Positions 1 to 12,563 of a DNA stretch of 64,000 nucleotides are shown one piece after another (position 1 is the stretch's first letter; each line of letters starts with the position of its first letter). The position numbers and the translations under genes were made by a program. Below the pieces are notes generated by a model. It was not told the DNA's origin. It did no database searches and saw only the letters and a list, made by a program, of their open reading frames with translations. The stretch is taken from the NCBI RefSeq assembly GCF_048128805.1, contig NC_135998.1, forward strand, positions 15,413,656 to 15,477,655, in the 5' to 3' direction. Origin of the DNA: Centroberyx gerrardi (Eukaryota; Chordata; Actinopteri; Beryciformes; Berycidae).

Positions 1-239
1 AGGTGTGACGTTGTTGATCCAGCTTCCCTTACTGTGATACTGCAGGCTTTGCAAATTGCGGTCCTTTTATTGAGCCCAACGGACGTATCCAAATGTTATT
101 ACAAAAGGCACTGCAGCCGATGCCATGCTGCTGTTGTTTGTCCGCGCAGCAAAGTGACGTTTAGATTCATCATAGTCATGCCCAACCTAGAAATAAACAC
201 TTCAATCTTTTTATACAATGCCACTCATTTACAGACGCT

Positions 240-375
240 TGTTGTTCTTGAGTCACTAATCTAGAGTCCGAGTCAAGTGTGAAATCATTTGAGAAGTCCA
301 AGTCGAGTCGTACGCCAACTTGTACGTGACTTAAGTGCGACTCGAGTGCAGGTCGCAAACTTGAGTCCTTATCCC
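240..375. repeat. GAGTC-rich interspersed repeat, unclassified
   Basis: The segment repeats the words GAGTCCGAGTC, AAGTCGAGTC, CGACTCGAGTG and CTTGAGTCC in both orientations, giving a loosely palindromic block in dgcr2 intron 2. It looks like an old short mobile element, but I see no clean ends or target duplication. Confidence 0.35.
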
Positions 376-482
376 TCCTTAAAAAGCAATCCTCTAAGTG
401 TTGCTGTTTCTCCCAGTCAAATGCTGTGGGTGTTAGGTTACAGAGAGTCAGGTGTAAAAGGGCCTAAGTGAGCTGTACTCAC

Positions 483-3400
483 GGGGGCAGTCCATCTCAT
501 CACTCTTGTCCTCACATGCTGTCCAGCCGTCACACTGCCAGGACATTGGGATACATTGCATCTTCCCACTGCGGCAGGCAAACTGCCCGGGGCTGCAGCG
601 CTGCTCTGAAATACAACAGAGAGTTAGTGTAGTCATACTTACATACGAGAAGGCCTTTTCCAAACAAGAAGAAACCATTTAAAAGTCAGAGTCCTGCAGA
701 CGATTGAATAAGGGCGCAAGAGCTTAAATAAGATTTCTTAGATGGTTGATTGTAATGTATGGGGTGAAATTTGGGGTGTGAAATTCATAAACTGATTGTG
801 AATGTTCTTCCTGAAACAAAAATGTATTAAGGCTTGTTGTAAACACGGAGCAGTGGTGCAATGCTGCCCTCTTGTGGCTGCAGACCATACAGAATCAGAC
901 AGGGACCAGGCGTCACCCATGGCGTCACCCCAGGACCTCGCCGTCTCCAAGCACCGACACTTCCACTGCACCAACTGGGACACACCGATTCAGCTGCTGG
1001 GCCTTTCAGTGTGGCCACAGTCTCAAACGCTAGCTGCTAGCCTGTTAGCCTGCTCACTAAGTCAACATACTGAGATAGCAACAACAGAACAACATTTTGG
1101 GTAGAACTGAGAAAAAGTATCTTGGCAGAATAAAAATTCACCTTTTGATAACTCAATATATTTAGATAAACATGGGAGAGAAGAAAAACAGACAAAACTT
1201 AGATATCTGGATCCACCAAGAGAATACTGATTTCTCTACCTTCCGTAGTCTGTTTGATTTTATCTGCAAGCTATTGCTTTTCCTGCGTACTCAGATGTTG
1301 CCACAATCTGAACGCTTTTCAAGAGTGGAATTTGAAATCATGGCGTTGAAAGGTTGAGCAGGGTTTGCAAATTTGTACTACATTAACAGTAATTTTGAAA
1401 CTGTTTTCCAATTCAATTGAACTTGAATATTGAAAAACATGTCAAACAAGCAAATGCAAGTTCAGTTTTTTTTAAAATTCAGATTCAAATGCCAACATTC
1501 AATTTCAACACATAATTCAAATTCAATTATCTGGTGGTACAAATCTCACCCCACAGTATTACCATTAAAAGTAAACCAGTGAAACTCAATCCATGCATTA
1601 ATATGTGAAGAAAACTGCACTAAAACTAATGGCCACCAATGTCACTTTCACATTTGATCCCAGTCACCAAAAGCAGTCCATTCAAAACGAAAAATAAGAA
1701 CTTGTAAACAGAAACAGTTCTGCTACAAAGCAAAGGGAAGTGCTAGCCTCAGACCTACAGTAGTCACACATACACAAACCCCCTATAGGCTTTTTGTCTG
1801 TTTATATCCCTTAGCAACACAGAGTCTGCGTTAACTGGGTCAATGTCTCCACGCCATATGTGATTAACATAAGACATGCCACTGCATCAGAGCTGCCTGT
1901 GCCAAGCCTTTCTCATGTGACGGAAGAACCGGTCTGTTAGCAGTGTCAAAGTCCAACTGATACTGGATTTTTGGATCTGACAGTAATACAGATTTTGGGA
2001 GAGGGAAATTTGATTGATTGATTATCATGTATTAACACTGAGTTTTTGTGAGAGCAAGAAAAAATGTAATAAAATGTTCTCATGGTTTCACTACAGATGT
2101 CCAACACACTTGTCTTCAAGTCAAAATAAAAAGTATAACAAGGCTAGACCTCAGCAATACATTTTTCATGAATACAAACGCAAAAATATTGATGGGATGC
2201 ATGTTGAAGTTTAAATTTGGCTGAATAAAAAATAAATATTGGTAAAATGTTATTACAGGCTGATCAGTCTGAGTCTGATCTTTAAACTCTTCTTACTGTG
2301 AAGAGTTCGGAAAAATTAAAAGATATAAAGATGATAAAACAATCACAGTTGTTTCAGTGAATATCTTTTGAGATGGCTTTTCCCATTTCCATCTGTTAAG
2401 TTTTGGTCAACAGTGGTTCAAACTGAGGGAAGAAGCTGGTGGTACATTCTAACGAAAAAATCACTACACTACAAAACATACTGCTTACCTGACAATAATC
2501 TTGCCAGAGCTAGCCGCGGACCTGCAACAAATAGAAACAATAGGATGAACTATCCTTTATCTCAGTGTGTCCCCTTTTAGGAATCTTTAATTGCACTCGA
2601 ACGAACCTGTATTGAGTGAAACCACGAATGATAAATGATAAAAGAAGAGGACAAGATTTAGCCCGCCCGTGCTGCTCACTAGTTACTATGTTCTCTACCA
2701 AGGGATTAAATCATTATACTGTCAACTTTTCTCTGGCATTTGTCAGTGCTCAGTGATTCCTCGCCAGTTGCTTGCCTAATTGTGGGTACAGTCAACCATC
2801 TGCTCTTGGGATACAGGTGGTTATGTTTACCTATGATGGACCTGGGCCACCCACTCACCCGTCAAATGCGGCAACTCTATTTTTGCTTAAAAAGCAGGCC
2901 TGTACTCTTTACTTAGAAGCTATTTCAAGACTGTGATTGTTGTTCCATCTGTGTACCAACCACCTCAGTTGACATTAAACCTAACAATCCAAACTTTTAG
3001 GCTTTGATGATCCCACAGGGCAAGGCCACAACCTACAGTGGACTGCGGTGCACTGGGTAAACAATTGGTCTTCATTTTTACCACAGGTATGAATGCTGCC
3101 TTAATTAACGATTAGCCTAAAATCAAAACTAAAGGTTGGCATGTGGCGTGGACACACAGTTACAAATTCAAACGTCCGTTAAGGCTGACCTCAATGCAGA
3201 TCGATTTCACTCTACCAAAAGCTCTTTAAAAGAAGTCCAGTACAGCAGACAATGCTTATGCTTAATGCTGAGTGGATTGGGATGCATTACAGTCCCACCT
3301 CAATCTCTGGTTGAGAATGAATGTGTTATAATGGATCCCATCGAGCATAAATGTGTGTCAACCTGATGAATAAGATATTGGACAGCGTTTAGACTAAATA

Positions 3401-6400
3401 GATTAGAAAGGACTATTGACGTTAATAATTTACTGCGTGAACGTATACAGAAAAGTTGTTTTTGAACAGATAAGGTTACAAACTATAACCTCAAAAACGC
3501 TTATAGCCTTGAAACAGTGAAAACTCAATCTTGTCTTAAGTGCAAGTAACTAACTAAAATGACTAAAGGCCACTGCCACACTTTTCTTACTGAGCTTTTA
3601 ATGCCATCACCAGAGAGCCCTATCAAGAGTGTCCTTGCCTGTGGGTGGCTGGCAGGTGAAGTAAACACATCCTCTGGCGGCCATGATGGAGGTCCATAGC
3701 TCTCGGCAATAATCTGAGTACATCCGATTTAATTTCTAATCTTACATCTCAGCCATGTCAATACTACGGAGCCTATCTGTGACATCTCATCTTAATACAA
3801 TAATGCGTGGCCACAACTTAGTAACACGTGGGAACGACTTATTAAGCTCATATGCTTTCAGTATGCAAATTAAGTGTCTCTTGCTCAGAATTGCTCCATG
3901 TCTCTCTGCAAGTGATTCCAGTATGTCACTGTAATTCATTCCAAGATGGAGATAAAAGGAAATCAATTCAAACCTCTCCATATTTTAACCGAACTGACTC
4001 TTCTCAAGCTACATCTCTGTGCTTTTGGACAAGGGACTGATGCCTAGTTCATGCTTTCTGTGTGGCTGGACACGCGCAAGCTCCGTATGAACGCAGACGT
4101 GCTGTCACATACCTTGGGATGCATGCTTCTTGTGCTTTCATGACTGCGCTCTTGATCCAGATTCAGATATCAGCCTACTTCTTTTTACACCAGTAGCCAA
4201 CAAAGTGGAGGTCAGTAGATGTTACTGCTCATTAATTACTCATTGATGGCACAGCATAGACATAAACATCCGCAGGTTGGAAAGCCTGTATCTTTTGCCA
4301 ACCTCAAACTGAAGTGCTTATTCATTTTTATCCATTATCAGAGCTCTCTGGAGATTGGGATGGCATATCTGAATCAGCTGTGGTTCATAGCTGCTTCTCA
4401 GCTCATCTTTCCTTCCCTATTTGGTAGTGATTTCATCAGAGAGAGATTTCATCGGGGGTGATTTTATTACACACATTTGATACTCATTGCACTTTGCTAA
4501 CTTGATGTTTGCTATTACTGGCTGTTTATAGTGTTTTTGTTGTTGTTGTATGTACAGTATGTTTCTCCCATGTTTTTTATGCTGCACCAGAATTGCCCTC
4601 CGGGGCCAATAAAGATTTATTGAATTGAACTGAATTGATAGGAAGGTTAAGGTTTTATTTTTTAGAGACAGGCTAGAAACAGCCCAGAAACAGCCCAGTG
4701 ACCTTTATCCAAACACTCACTAGTGACCGAAACAAGCCCAAGGAGAGGTAAGGCACATGCTAGACTATTCTATGTAGTTTGCACAGACACATATTTTAAC
4801 ATAGATTGGCTGATGTAATGCATCTGCCTGGGAATTACAGCATTAATGGCTGAAGAATGACAAATGTAATAGATTTGCTCTGTTGTGATGAGTTTGGTGA
4901 TCAGGTGCTCTCTCAGAATGCAGAATAGTGATGGTGATAGTTTTCACTTTGTGAAGGTATTGGGCAGGCATATTGAAATTAATTCATATTGAGGCTATTG
5001 CTCACTGACTTGCTTCAAATTCTGACCCTGACTGAAGTGTGCCTTTGCACCTCTTACATAACCAATGGGAAAATACAATGAAGACTAACCGTCTATGAGA
5101 CTGACCCTCGGCCCATCTCAGTCCCATAGAAGGCGGTCAGCATGGTGGATGAGATGGACGGGCGCTGTGTAAGAGCTTTGGCTGTATCAGCTTTGGCTGC
5201 AGCATCTGAGATGGCTACGAGCGTGATGATTCACATAAACACTTAAGCTTTCTACTAATTAATAATACTCACTAATACCTACTCACTAATAGTGAGTAGG
5301 TATGGGCATTGTTTTGAAAATTTTTGAAACCTCAGATTCAGTATTAATATTGATATATTTTCACTACTCTGGGTAAACGAAAGCATTTGAGCCAAATTTT
5401 CTTCACAAAGCTAGCAATTTGGTTTTGTAAATCAATAGGGTAGCCTACATGAAAAAAACTTTTTTTTTTGTTTAGGAAATTGTTAATAATACAGCAATTA
5501 CCATGTCTTTGTAAAATGATTTGGTACATATTGTAATAACTAAATGTATCAGTTTATACTATCTAATGAACTAAAACAATGCTGAGAGGATGCACCAAGA
5601 AAAACTAGTGGATACTTATGGGGACACAAATTGAAGTCAAATAAATTTGGAAGTGTCATGTCTGTAGCAAGCTGCTGGCAGTGTGTCTGATGATTTACCA
5701 CACTGGCTGCTCTGTGGGAGCCATCGTTTCTTCACAACAAAATATTTGCCAAAGACTTGCCTATATTGTTATGAAAACAGGTAAACATTTCCCTTTGTGA
5801 CATTTGTGTCTCCACAGTATTAGTACTTATTATTTTCCCTCAGAATTAACAGCATATTCAAAGCGAATGATAACATTATGGGCATGTGAAACTTTTGATG
5901 CAAGAAAAAGAACCAAAACTGGGCTGCCTTCTGTATTTCAGTTTCAAGCTGGGATGGGGATCAAGTAAAACTTTGTAACTACGTCTATTTCTTGGTTAGC
6001 TCATACAATTATTTTGAAAATCTCTTGTGGGACATTTTTGTTATTCTTGTGTTAATGGCACAAACACCTTATTATTAATATTACAGTATTTGCATCGTTA
6101 CATTTCTGTTGGATTTCTGGTCTAATTAGCTGGTTTATGAATTTTTTTCGGATGTGCACGGTGCGTCTGCCAACCTACTATGTGGCTGTCTGCGGGCGCC
6201 GTAGACAGCCTCTGCGGCTCTGCGCATACCGTTTCCACTGTATAAATTTGCTTTACTTGTCTCTATTTTGACTTGTATGGGAAGAAATATTCTATCAATG
6301 TTGTTATAATTTCTACCTGTCGCCGATAGAGGTTGATAAAGGTAATAAAATCACCACTCATACAGATAATAAAACTAGCCTACTCCTTGGCAGAACAATA

Positions 6401-9308
6401 GCAGTTAGTTTTAGTTTTTAGTTTCTAATTATTATTGGTCAATTATTATTGATCAAAAATAAAATATTGAACATTTTCATTCTTTGTGTATTACAAAGGT
6501 TTTATAAAAGCAACAACCCACTCAAGGCTGTGTTTTACTGTGATTTTAGAATGTTTTATGAATGAATGATTTCAGAGGGTTTAGGCACATTGTGCCAACA
6601 ACGCCTCTGAGCTGCTCTAAATCACTGAGAGGCATGGCCTCTTGTGACTTACTGCTTAATTGACAAAGATTAAAATGGGTTCACACGTGGCCCGTTGGCC
6701 TGGAGCCTAGGTCACACTAGGCAATTTTAACACTGATTCTAAGCCCGGCTGGAATCTGGGCTAGTCGGGTCGGGGAGGCACTCGGGCCTGACAGTCGACA
6801 CAGATTATCCTTTAGTGTGAACTAAGACTGAAATCTGAGAGTGACCATGGCAACAGCCAATGGGAGATTAGATACAGGGGGAAGAAAAAGAGAATGAACC
6901 GGAAAAGAAGAGACATGTTTACAACAATGCTCACTCACATAGATAGCCTAGTTTGTATTAGTAAGACTCAACTTCTCTTCCAGTTCATTCTCTTTTTCAT
7001 GCTCATGAGCCAAACTTTAAGAGCCACTTTTCAATTCGGCATACAGCTTATGTCAATAAAATCTCAACTTTTAGGAGTGGTTCACACTGCTTGCTACAGC
7101 CCTTTGTGGAAGAAGATTGTGAGAATAACAGAAGAAATAAATGTTGAACTTTTATATAAATAAGCAGTGATTGGTGGATTACATGTATGCTAAATGTGAA
7201 GAGAGTCTCCCAAAGATTCAGAAAACATCTCGAGGAGTATTTTAGGGTGAATGTACCTTTGCTAATAAGCAAGGTACAAAACTGGCAGATTTTTTAACAG
7301 AGTTTAGCACAATGTTCTCTCCATATGAGAGAGAATGGACCGTATCAGGGACAAGTTGAGTGTAGCCTGCATGTGTGACAGGGAAAGAGTGTTTCACACA
7401 CACACACACACAATTGCACAGGTTCAGATTTTTTACATTGAAAACTTGAAAGGAATCTCTATACCGTTACATAAACATACAATTTTCCATATCCCAGTTG
7501 TTTATGTTCCAGCAAACTGGATTATGCTGTAGCTTGGAATGCCCAAGTCGTGCGGGCATCAAGCTTTGGGAAGCGTACACTTTACATGCATCAGCATGCT
7601 CTACCTAAACACACCCCGTTTGACATAATCCGGGTGAGATGGCATGAAGACAGGGAGACTCCTGCGGGCAGCCCTACCCTGAAGGCCACAGCAGCACCCA
7701 AACAACTGGCAGGAGTTTAAAACAAGAGCCGCACACAAGGTGAAGTCCTGCCAAGCAATGCTCTTCCTCTCACTTACTCAAAAGGTAACCTTCACATTTC
7801 AGATTGTTCTCTCCAGTTATATAAACTAAATAGCAGTGTTCATTCTTTAGCATTACAGCAAATAATGAGCTCACCTTTGAAAGGGTAAATGAGTCATTAG
7901 TATTGATTATATTCTATAATTGAGTGAAAATTTACAAGGAAAGAGCCTCCTAATATGAACTTGGCACCTACCTATAGTACCAAACCTCCACAAGGTATCA
8001 ATGCAGGAAGGCTTTTGGCTCTAGTCTGTTTTCGGGGTGGGGGTCACTGCTTTTGATTGAGCCAAACTATTAGGCCAGAGTTTCTCCTGTCCAAACATTT
8101 GTGAGGATCATTAGAATAGGCCCAACATTAAAGGAGACAACGATGCATTGGCTTCTTGGTGCTGAAACACATCCAGGAAAGGCTATGCGTGTATTTGCAT
8201 GTAAGGGCCAGGTATAGCTTCCTTTCAATGGAAACCACTCTTCTCAAATTATTTCATTGTTTGGTTCAAATACTGGCGTTTTGTCACAGCAGAATCCTCC
8301 AGAGGATGTTACTGTGCCAGTGCTGTGATTACTGTATCATATGGATAAATGTTAATAGGTCGGATGATTGTACAGAGGGGGCAGACAAACATTTCTGTTA
8401 GCTTTATCGTGGCGTTGTGTTAAATCGTGTATCGTCTCTCAAGTGTGTGTGTGTTGCAGCTGTGGCAACTGAATTCCCCTCCGGGATAAATAAACTGCCT
8501 ATCTATATATCTCGATCCATCTAGGCTACAAAGCGCAGAAATGTGGTTCGATGCATTTTTGTGGTATTATACGAATTGCATTGCTGTTTAGTTATTATCA
8601 AGCTGCCGTGTTTTATCCAGTAACGGACGAGTCGATGAGAACCAGGCTTTTTGATGCAGGGCATGAATCTCTGACATGCATTTCAAAGTGGAGCTCCTCG
8701 ACCAAGCGGATATCAACCAGAGGGATAGTGGAGGGCAAACCCACCGAAACTCTGTTTACCAACCTTTTTTATTTGCGCAGTACAGTTTAGATTTAGCTTA
8801 CATAGGCCTACATTTTCCAACGTAAATTAATTGTATAAGTTACATCATCAGAAGTAGTAACAAACTGTGATGGAAGTGATATGAGGAAACGATCTTTTTC
8901 GGGGAAAAATAATACATTGACGTTTTCCTGAAAACGTGGTTGATTTTAGTTTATATCGGTGAGTGTTTGCCTTATGATAATCACCGACAGGAGGTTATAG
9001 TTTACCCAGCTTTATATTTACTACTACATACTGATACCACCGCGATCCGCACCGTCCAGCAATAACATAGCAACGGTTTAAAAAGAACTTGAGCCCGCTG
9101 GTTTATCCAGCAGGCCTCGCCTGCAGTTTTCTGCTTATATTTGTAATCTCTTTCTCCCAGTTTCAAGCCAAGCCCACGGGAATGCATGCAAAGGAAAACA
9201 AGTCGGGTTGTTCGACGTGGATTTACCTGTCCGTGGTGGGTCCGTTAACGTGAGGACGAAGAGAAGAGAGAGGAGGACGAAACTGCTGCTGTCAGCCTTT
9301 GGCAACAT
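483..9308 (-). CDS. dgcr2: dgcr2, integral membrane protein DGCR2/IDD (partial: first two coding exons)
   Basis: DGCR2 is a single-pass membrane protein with an N-terminal LDL-receptor class A module and a C-type lectin domain, proposed to act in cell adhesion. Two coding exons are visible. Exon 1 (9308-9227) encodes [10 protein letters not shown] followed by a leucine-rich signal peptide ending LTDPPRT; it closely resembles the human start MVPKADSGAF and ends in phase 1 at a GTAAAT donor. Exon 2 (605-483) follows a TTTCAG acceptor and encodes [14 protein letters not shown] and then a full LDL-A repeat with six cysteines and the acidic [13 protein letters not shown] calcium-binding segment, ending at a GTGAGT donor. 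The phases match. Lectin, transmembrane and cytoplasmic exons lie beyond the left edge. Intron 1 is about 8.6 kb. The neighbour ess2 on the same strand matches the human 22q11.2 order. Confidence 0.93.
1395..1530. repeat. AATTCAA-rich low-complexity or MITE-like block
   Basis: Repeated AATTCAATT, ATTCAAATTC and TTGAATATTG words on both strands within dgcr2 intron 1. It may be a decayed palindromic element or simple low complexity; the ends cannot be set by eye. Confidence 0.3.
4494..4640 (+). mobile_element. LINE 3' end remnant (L2/CR1-like tail)
   Basis: The block ends with AATTGCCCTCCGGGGCCAATAAAG followed by TTTATTGAATTGAACTGAATTGA. A GGGG-stem, an AATAAAG word and an AATTG/AATTGA repeat tail are typical of teleost L2/CR1-type LINE 3' ends. 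Only the 3' untranslated part is present, so this is a 5'-truncated copy in dgcr2 intron 1. Confidence 0.55.
5276..5302. repeat. 27-bp perfect palindrome
   Basis: TACCTACTCACT, a three-base centre, then AGTGAGTAGGTA. Neighbouring bases (ACTCACTAATACCTACTCACTAATAG) repeat the ACTCACTAAT word, suggesting a local slippage or inversion event inside dgcr2 intron 1. Confidence 0.6.
7395..7412. repeat. (CA)9 microsatellite
   Basis: Nine CA units in dgcr2 intron 1. Confidence 0.8.
8430..8521 (+). mobile_element. LINE 3' end remnant with ATCT-type tail
   Basis: AACTGAATTCCCCTCCGGGATAAATAAAC is followed by an imperfect CTATCTATATATCT tail. This is the 3' signature of L2/CR1-type LINEs in fish: a short GC stem, an AATAAA word and a tetranucleotide tail. 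It is a short 5'-truncated copy in dgcr2 intron 1. Confidence 0.5.
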
Positions 9309-9850
9309 TTATCCTCCATTCATAGTAACTCCTCTATTCAGAAATAAAAAATATACCGAGGATCTGCACCGCCGTCGCCCACTTCGGACCTATAAGCGCC
9401 GAATACAATTTAAATCCATTCCCGTACACTCAAAGCGGTAACAGAAGATAATCGAGCGTGTAAAACATAGTATTACCAGACAGCGACATAGATTATTGTT
9501 AATCTCGCCGACCAGCTAACGTTAGCTAGCTGGTTTAACGTTACGTCGTTCGTCCTCCTGCCCAGTGGAACGGCACTGAACCAAGATGGCTGCGTCCTCC
9601 CATCACAACAATCCCAAACATGCAACAGACTATCAGCTGGAGGAGGGTCGGGGCGGAGTTTAGCGGATTATACTCAATATGATAGCTACGCGGTAACGAA
9701 TGTGTACCCATTGAGACATTATGTGATGAATCCCCCAAATATCACCGTGTTACTGTACAGAAGGCGCTCGGGCGGCGCTGCATGGCGCAGTTCATACATA
9801 ACGGCGGAACAACGGCGTGGTACGCAAACCAGGAGACTATGAAGCATGGT
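9227..9850 (-). promoter_or_regulatory. dgcr2: CpG-rich promoter and 5' UTR region of dgcr2
   Basis: CpG density rises sharply here compared with the AT-rich flanks, around and upstream of the dgcr2 start codon at 9308. A GCTAACGTTAGCTAGC block sits at 9515-9530 and a TAACGTTACG word immediately after it. Near-identical motifs recur upstream of ess2 and rnf185 in this window, which supports a promoter role. The transcription start itself cannot be read from the sequence. Confidence 0.5.
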
Positions 9851-12563
9851 TGTTTCTTAAAATGCGAATTAGACGCACACGCGACATCTATCACCGATCA
9901 CTCTAATTAAGATTAAGCAGACAATTATAAAGTAATTCAGAAACCAAACCCGTTATGTTTTGCTATTTACTCATTCCATAACAATGGGCGTGGAATTTGA
10001 TTATTTGCTATTTTATTTTATGACTGAACTGTGACGTCTGGGAAGCCTTTGTATAAAGGAATGCAGATATATGTACATTTTCCCGCATGAAATTATAGCC
10101 TACAATTTGTTATATTAGGACACCATATAACATACTGTATGCCATATGTATAATTCTGCTCATCCCTGTGATGACTTGGAATAAACAGGCCTATTTGACC
10201 CTTTCGACCTTGTGGGATAGCCTATATCAAATAACTTTAATGGGGGGACGGTACATGATGGGGCAGTAAACCCAAAGACTACACTCTTAAAAAGGATGTG
10301 TCATTTTAACACATCTGTGTGTCTTCTTTGGGACAACACAAGATGTGTTCATAACAAAACGTGTTAAAATGTATTGTCATTAACTATGTGTGTTGTCCCA
10401 AATAAGACACACAGATGTGTTAAACATGACACATCCTTTGTAAGAGTGTACAATTATTATGAATGACTCCTTACTCTTGCAGAAATGCAGTTATGCTTTT
10501 GCCACCAGGATGGGAGAGATGTACTGTATGTCCAAACCCCAGCTTTCAGAGACTTGGGACCAACCAAAATTATAGCCATAAATGGCCATTCCAGGTTTCG
10601 TGCCAGTTCCAGATTTAAAGCTGACAGAGGGACTCATGCTGTGTATACACTGTACACATGCTGTGTGTGGAATGTCAGAACATTAGGTTTTAACAAAGCA
10701 AGTTTCATAGCGATTAAGGACAACCATTTAATGGCACTGTGGCATCTGTGACCCATGACTTGGATCAATCTGAGTATTAACAATGTAAAATGCTAAACAT
10801 TAACTCTCAAGGATGTTTACCCAAAATGTGTCAGCCACAATTTATTCATAGAGTTCAGAGAGAATCGACCTGTTCCCAACCTGGATATGATCCAGACATC
10901 TGAAATGTGAAAGACAAGAATACAGTCTTTCTGAATTTGGGTTTAGTAGCAGGCTTAATGCTGGGCAAATGGACCGGAGTAAAACATTCTGCAGTCCTGT
11001 AGCCTATACAGCACCTGCAGTTTTAGAGAGACTTATTTGGAGTATGGGAGTTAGGCATGTAGCATGTACTTCATGCTCTGTTGTATGCTCTCTGATGGTG
11101 GTTCTCAACGGCAATTGCAACAGGACAAAAATTCATACCAACATATTTTCATTTCCAGTGATAAATAACACGCTTATTAAACATTCATAGATCTAAAATC
11201 AAAGGTCAGTTTAGATGTTTGTGCCTAGGAAGCTCAGCAAGATTCACACTCCAATGTGAAGATAGTAAATTCAGGCTTCTCCAGCTAACAGGACTACCTC
11301 ATCTGAGGCAAAGGCCTGGACTTACTGGACCCGGTACCCTCTTGTGTTGCGTTGGACACAGTCAAAAGCTAAAGCACAGCACAGGAGTGGTAAAGAGTAT
11401 GATTGGACCTCCACATGTCAAGCTGACTATAAAAAAAGTGAAGGCATAAAATAATCACCCACAGTAATGAGAAGAGGAACGGCTTGTGGGCTAAGGCTGA
11501 ATCTGAATCTAAGCCAGTGTAAGGTTGAGCAAGACCATCACTGAGGCCGTCATTTTATGATACATGGCATGACATCCTTATTGCAGACCATGTCCCGTCA
11601 AAATGTCCAATTCATTTAATCGGATTATATATTTTTTTTATAAAGGGCCATACAGTTTTATGAACATCAGCCATTGGTGCAAGTTGTATAGACGCTACAA
11701 CTTCATTACTGCAATTCACACTGCCAATAAAATTCAGACAATATTCAAATTAACAAAAATATATTGCAAAAAGAAGCATAGGAAACAGATAATCAGCATT
11801 TAAATTCACACATCCATAAATTGTCTAACTAGGGCCCCGTGTTTTCCGTTCCAAGGATGGAATCCGGAGAATTCAAACATAAACACAGAATACCACAGAA
11901 TGGTGAGGTTGGGGAACGCTGTTGCAGGAATAACAAAACATGTTATTTTGAGTCATTTCTATCACAAAGGGATGAACAGAAACATTTAAATATCATGGCA
12001 ACATGTATGGAGAGCTGTACGTTTGTGGGATGCTGCGTGTGCAAATATTCGCTCCCCTGTTTGCGTGTCTGCCTACAACCAAATTAAGAATGTCAATGAG
12101 TATGTGCTGGTGGGCATGTGACTCCGACCATACAGCTTTTGCATCATGAGTCGAGTTTGCCTGCTTGTGCTTCACTCCACTATTCCATGTAAGCATAGAT
12201 GTGTTGATTAGGACAACTGCACAGTGATTACAAACATTTGTTAGTGTGGAAACACTTGTATAAAACTGATGAGAACCTGAATCTGGGGGAAAACAAACAA
12301 AACGCAAAAATGGGGGGAAAAAATAAAACAACAGATTTCATAGGGCCCTAGTCAAACCCATGAGCAAGAACATAAACAAGTAAAGCCTTATAAATTCTTT
12401 ACAGTACTTTTCTCTATCCTGCGTACTGCTCCACCCAGCCTGACAGAAGATGTGCTTTTGGGGGAAAGCTGGATCTGGAAAAGCTATATTAAAGTTCTCC
12501 TCACTATAAGAAGTCCATGTTGTACAATCCTAATAGTGTCCTCTGAGAGCGGCTTTACTCCTT
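9851..12563. other. dgcr2-ess2 spacer, no gene seen
   Basis: AT-rich spacer of about 2.7 kb. Apart from the MITE at 10282-10448 I see no coding exon, and the short frames match nothing known. In mammals an intronless testis kinase gene (TSSK2) lies near ESS2; no kinase motif is present in this spacer. The right end must hold the ess2 3' UTR. Confidence 0.6.
10282..10448. mobile_element. MITE with ~65-bp terminal inverted repeats and TA target duplication
   Basis: The left arm begins CACTCTTAAAAAGGATGTGT and the right arm is its near-perfect reverse complement. Pairing continues through AACACATCTGTGTGTCTT and GGGACAACACA for over 60 bp. The 167-bp element is flanked by TA on each side (10280-10281 and 10449-10450). 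Size, absence of coding capacity and a TA duplication fit a non-autonomous element mobilised by a Tc1/mariner-like or other TA-targeting transposase. The arms differ at only a few positions, so it is fairly young. Confidence 0.75.

Larger units (their letters stand above)
606..9226. other. dgcr2 intron 1, no further gene seen
   Basis: About 8.6 kb of AT-rich intron. All open frames in it are short and match no family I know. It contains LINE-tail remnants at 4494-4640 and 8430-8521, a 27-bp perfect palindrome at 5276-5302, a short CA repeat at 7395-7412 and an AATTCAA-rich stretch at 1395-1530. The segment at 6690-6830, beginning near TAGGTCACACTAGGCAA and ending near TAGTGTGAACTAAGACTG, may be another old interspersed repeat but its ends are not clear. 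Confidence 0.6.

Noticed and set aside
9851-12563. Possible TSSK2-like kinase gene between dgcr2 and ess2/gsc2
   Set aside because: No kinase motifs (HRD, DFG) in any frame of the spacers.
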